Virus record (IMG/VR): IMGVR_UViG_3300028800_000246
Location: 1-31,159 of that record
Length of the DNA: 31,159 bases
Origin: a virus
Reading direction: 5' to 3' (one strand)
The position numbers and the translations under genes are program-made. Under the pieces are notes generated by a model. It was not told where the DNA came from and did not search any database. It saw only the letters and a program-made list of their open reading frames with translations. Shown in pieces: positions 30,076-31,159 of this stretch (the first letter of the stretch is position 1; each line of letters begins with the position of its first letter).

Positions 30076-30090
30076 CGGAAGGAGAGAACC

Positions 30091-30429
30091 ATGTTTGTTG
30101 AGACGAAGAAGGAAGGCGAGCAACAGGCATCGCATTTTATCCCAAGCTTTGGTGACTTAATTGCGTGGCTGGAAACACAACGTCCCGACCAAGAATACGA
30201 TTGGAAGCGCGTGAAGGGATGTCTCATGTGTGCTTATTATGAAGCGCGTCAAGTAAGATGCGTCACCGGATGGGATAGGAATGATGGGCCGATTTTCAAT
30301 TATACGGACGCCTTCCCCGGCGATATTTGCGAACAGGTCAAAGCCTATCATGGCATATGCCGACCTGAACCCTGGACCTTCGGCGCCGCGCTGGAACGTG
30401 CTCGCGCGATAACTCCCACGTACCGCTAG
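30091..30429 (+). CDS. Hypothetical protein (112 aa)
   Basis: ATG with AAGGAG upstream. The product has four Cys, some possibly paired (CLMCAYYEARQVRC), and Trp-rich segments. No family recognised. The stop is within the first copy of the second leader repeat. Confidence 0.65.
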   Translation: MFVETKKEGEQQASHFIPSFGDLIAWLETQRPDQEYDWKRVKGCLMCAYYEARQVRCVTGWDRNDGPIFNYTDAFPGDICEQVKAYHGICRPEPWTFGAALERARAITPTYR

Positions 30430-30458
30430 ATCGAGCAAACAGCAAAGAAATCAAAGGG
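30422..30458 (+). repeat. Second leader repeat, copy 1
   Basis: ACCGCTAGATCGAGCAAAC followed by AGCAAAGAAATCAAAGGG. It holds the upstream stop codon TAG and ends in the AAGGG region ahead of the next gene. Confidence 0.55.
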
Positions 30459-30468
30459 CAAGTCAGTC

Positions 30469-30756
30469 ATGAGCGAGGGCGTCTATCGGGGCAAGAAAGG
30501 TTGGGTTTGTTCCCTGTGCAAGCAGGCGCGAGGGCCGACTGGAGACGACCCCTGTATTCCCGCGCTCCCTGGCGTCAAGTACGCCTGCTGTGGCCATGGA
30601 GGCGACGGTCACCACCTTGCCTACCTCTATTTCCAGAACGGAACACGCATCGGCATGATTGTGACTTCGGTCAGCTATGACGATGGACGGCCATCAATCC
30701 AGGTGCACGGCGACGCCATCAGAAAACAGGCCGGCATCTGCGCCGATGAACAGTGA
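30469..30756 (+). CDS. Small Cys-rich protein (95 aa)
   Basis: Cys groups WVCSLCKQARG and YACCGHGGDGHH may bind zinc, followed by beta-strands (AYLYFQNGTRIGMIVTSVSY). The class is frequent in phages; function unknown. The ATG follows leader repeat copy 1. Confidence 0.65.
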   Translation: MSEGVYRGKKGWVCSLCKQARGPTGDDPCIPALPGVKYACCGHGGDGHHLAYLYFQNGTRIGMIVTSVSYDDGRPSIQVHGDAIRKQAGICADEQ

Positions 30757-30765
30757 AAAGCCACC

Positions 30766-30804
30766 ACCGCTAGAGCGCCAAAACGCTCAAGGAAACAAGA
30801 GGGG
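30766..30804 (+). repeat. Second leader repeat, copy 2
   Basis: ACCGCTAGAGCGCCAAAAC then GCTCAAGGAAACAAGAGGGG; ends in the ribosome-binding region of the next gene. Confidence 0.55.
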
Positions 30805-30812
30805 AGTTAGGT

Positions 30813-31001
30813 ATGATGCGACGCTCACATTTAGGACTGCTTGCCGGCGCGGCTGCCGCGATGTCCCTTGGGCAAATCATGATCGCGCCGTCGCGGCCGT
30901 CCACCAAAGACGCGGCGCTCGATGCTGAAAAAACCGGACGGCAACGCAAGCGATGGCTTCAACGACAGGCGAGAAAACAGACGCGAAAATATCGCAAATA
31001 G
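30813..31001 (+). CDS. Small membrane/secreted basic protein (62 aa)
   Basis: An ATG with a GGGGAG site. The N-terminal 25 residues (RRSHLGLLAGAAAAMSLGQI) look like a signal peptide or membrane anchor, and the rest is very basic (RQRKRWLQRQARKQTRKYRK). Function unknown. Confidence 0.6.
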   Translation: MMRRSHLGLLAGAAAAMSLGQIMIAPSRPSTKDAALDAEKTGRQRKRWLQRQARKQTRKYRK

Positions 31002-31007
31002 CGCCCC

Positions 31008-31048
31008 ACCGCTAGAGCGATCAAACACCAACGAAATCAGAGGAGGAG
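31008..31048 (+). repeat. Second leader repeat, copy 3
   Basis: ACCGCTAGAGCGATCAAAC then ACCAACGAAATCAGAGGAGG; ends in a strong ribosome-binding sequence. Confidence 0.55.
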
Positions 31049-31054
31049 GAATGC

Positions 31055-31159
31055 ATGATAGACTTAGATCGCTATAACAATCTGCGACCAATAAACAACC
31101 CCGCACTTGAAGAGAAAACCGATGCTATTGCGAAATCGCATGGCTGTGATCGCGGGACT
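31055..31159 (+). CDS. Partial hypothetical protein (35 codons visible)
   Basis: The ATG has GGAGGAGGA 5 bases upstream. An earlier ATG in another frame quickly meets a stop. The visible part is MIDLDRYNNLRPINNPALEE followed by a helical stretch. It continues past the right edge. No family recognised. Confidence 0.6.
   Translation, partial: MIDLDRYNNLRPINNPALEEKTDAIAKSHGCDRGT

Overview
The window looks like most of a temperate tailed-phage genome or prophage from an alphaproteobacterium. It reads as phage because, on the minus strand, it carries a terminase pair, portal, scaffold, major capsid and decoration-type genes, and further up a recombination and replication block. The alphaproteobacterial (probably Hyphomicrobiales) host is inferred from a GcrA-family regulator and from the general look of the proteins; no database search was made. 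No integrase, tail genes, lysis enzyme, tRNA or CRISPR array were recognised, so the genome probably continues past both ends.

Layout. (1) Positions 1-13.4 kb, minus strand: late operon, read from the right as TerS, TerL, small proteins, portal, low-complexity proteins, a GroES-like co-chaperonin, scaffold, then a second promoter with a palindrome in its spacer, decoration-type protein, major capsid protein, a 49-residue endonuclease VII-like fragment and two likely structural proteins. (2) 13.25-15 kb, minus: a small regulatory cassette with a NusG-like protein and a winged-helix protein just ahead of the terminase genes. (3) 15.0-15.37 kb: non-coding, with at least eight copies of a 12-bp repeat in both orientations next to an AT-rich tract; a candidate replication origin. 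(4) 15.4-25.8 kb, minus: replication and recombination genes (PrimPol-helicase fusion, several PD-(D/E)XK-type nucleases, SF2 helicase, DUF669-like SSB candidate, Sak4-like ATPase, C5 cytosine methyltransferase, VRR-NUC). (5) 25.8-27.8 kb: regulators, namely GcrA-like, a putative HTH protein, a Cro-like protein (minus) and a CI-like repressor (plus). (6) 27.8-31.16 kb, plus strand: a run of very small accessory genes including a Lar-like restriction-alleviation protein, zinc-binding proteins and single-span membrane peptides.

How it fits together. The CI-like gene lies between two outward-facing promoters. Each has a TTGAC(A/G) -35 element and a 17-bp palindrome (GTTGCG-N5-(C/T)GCAAC) at the same place in the spacer, a compact lambda-like immunity region. 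The leftward promoter would start the Cro-like gene, GcrA-like gene and the DNA-metabolism operon; the rightward one would start the accessory genes. The NusG-like protein would then be made in time to modify transcription into the late genes. Most minus-strand genes overlap by 1-4 bases (ATGA, GTGA, TAATG, TGATG), which supports many starts and reveals ten or more real genes shorter than 60 codons.
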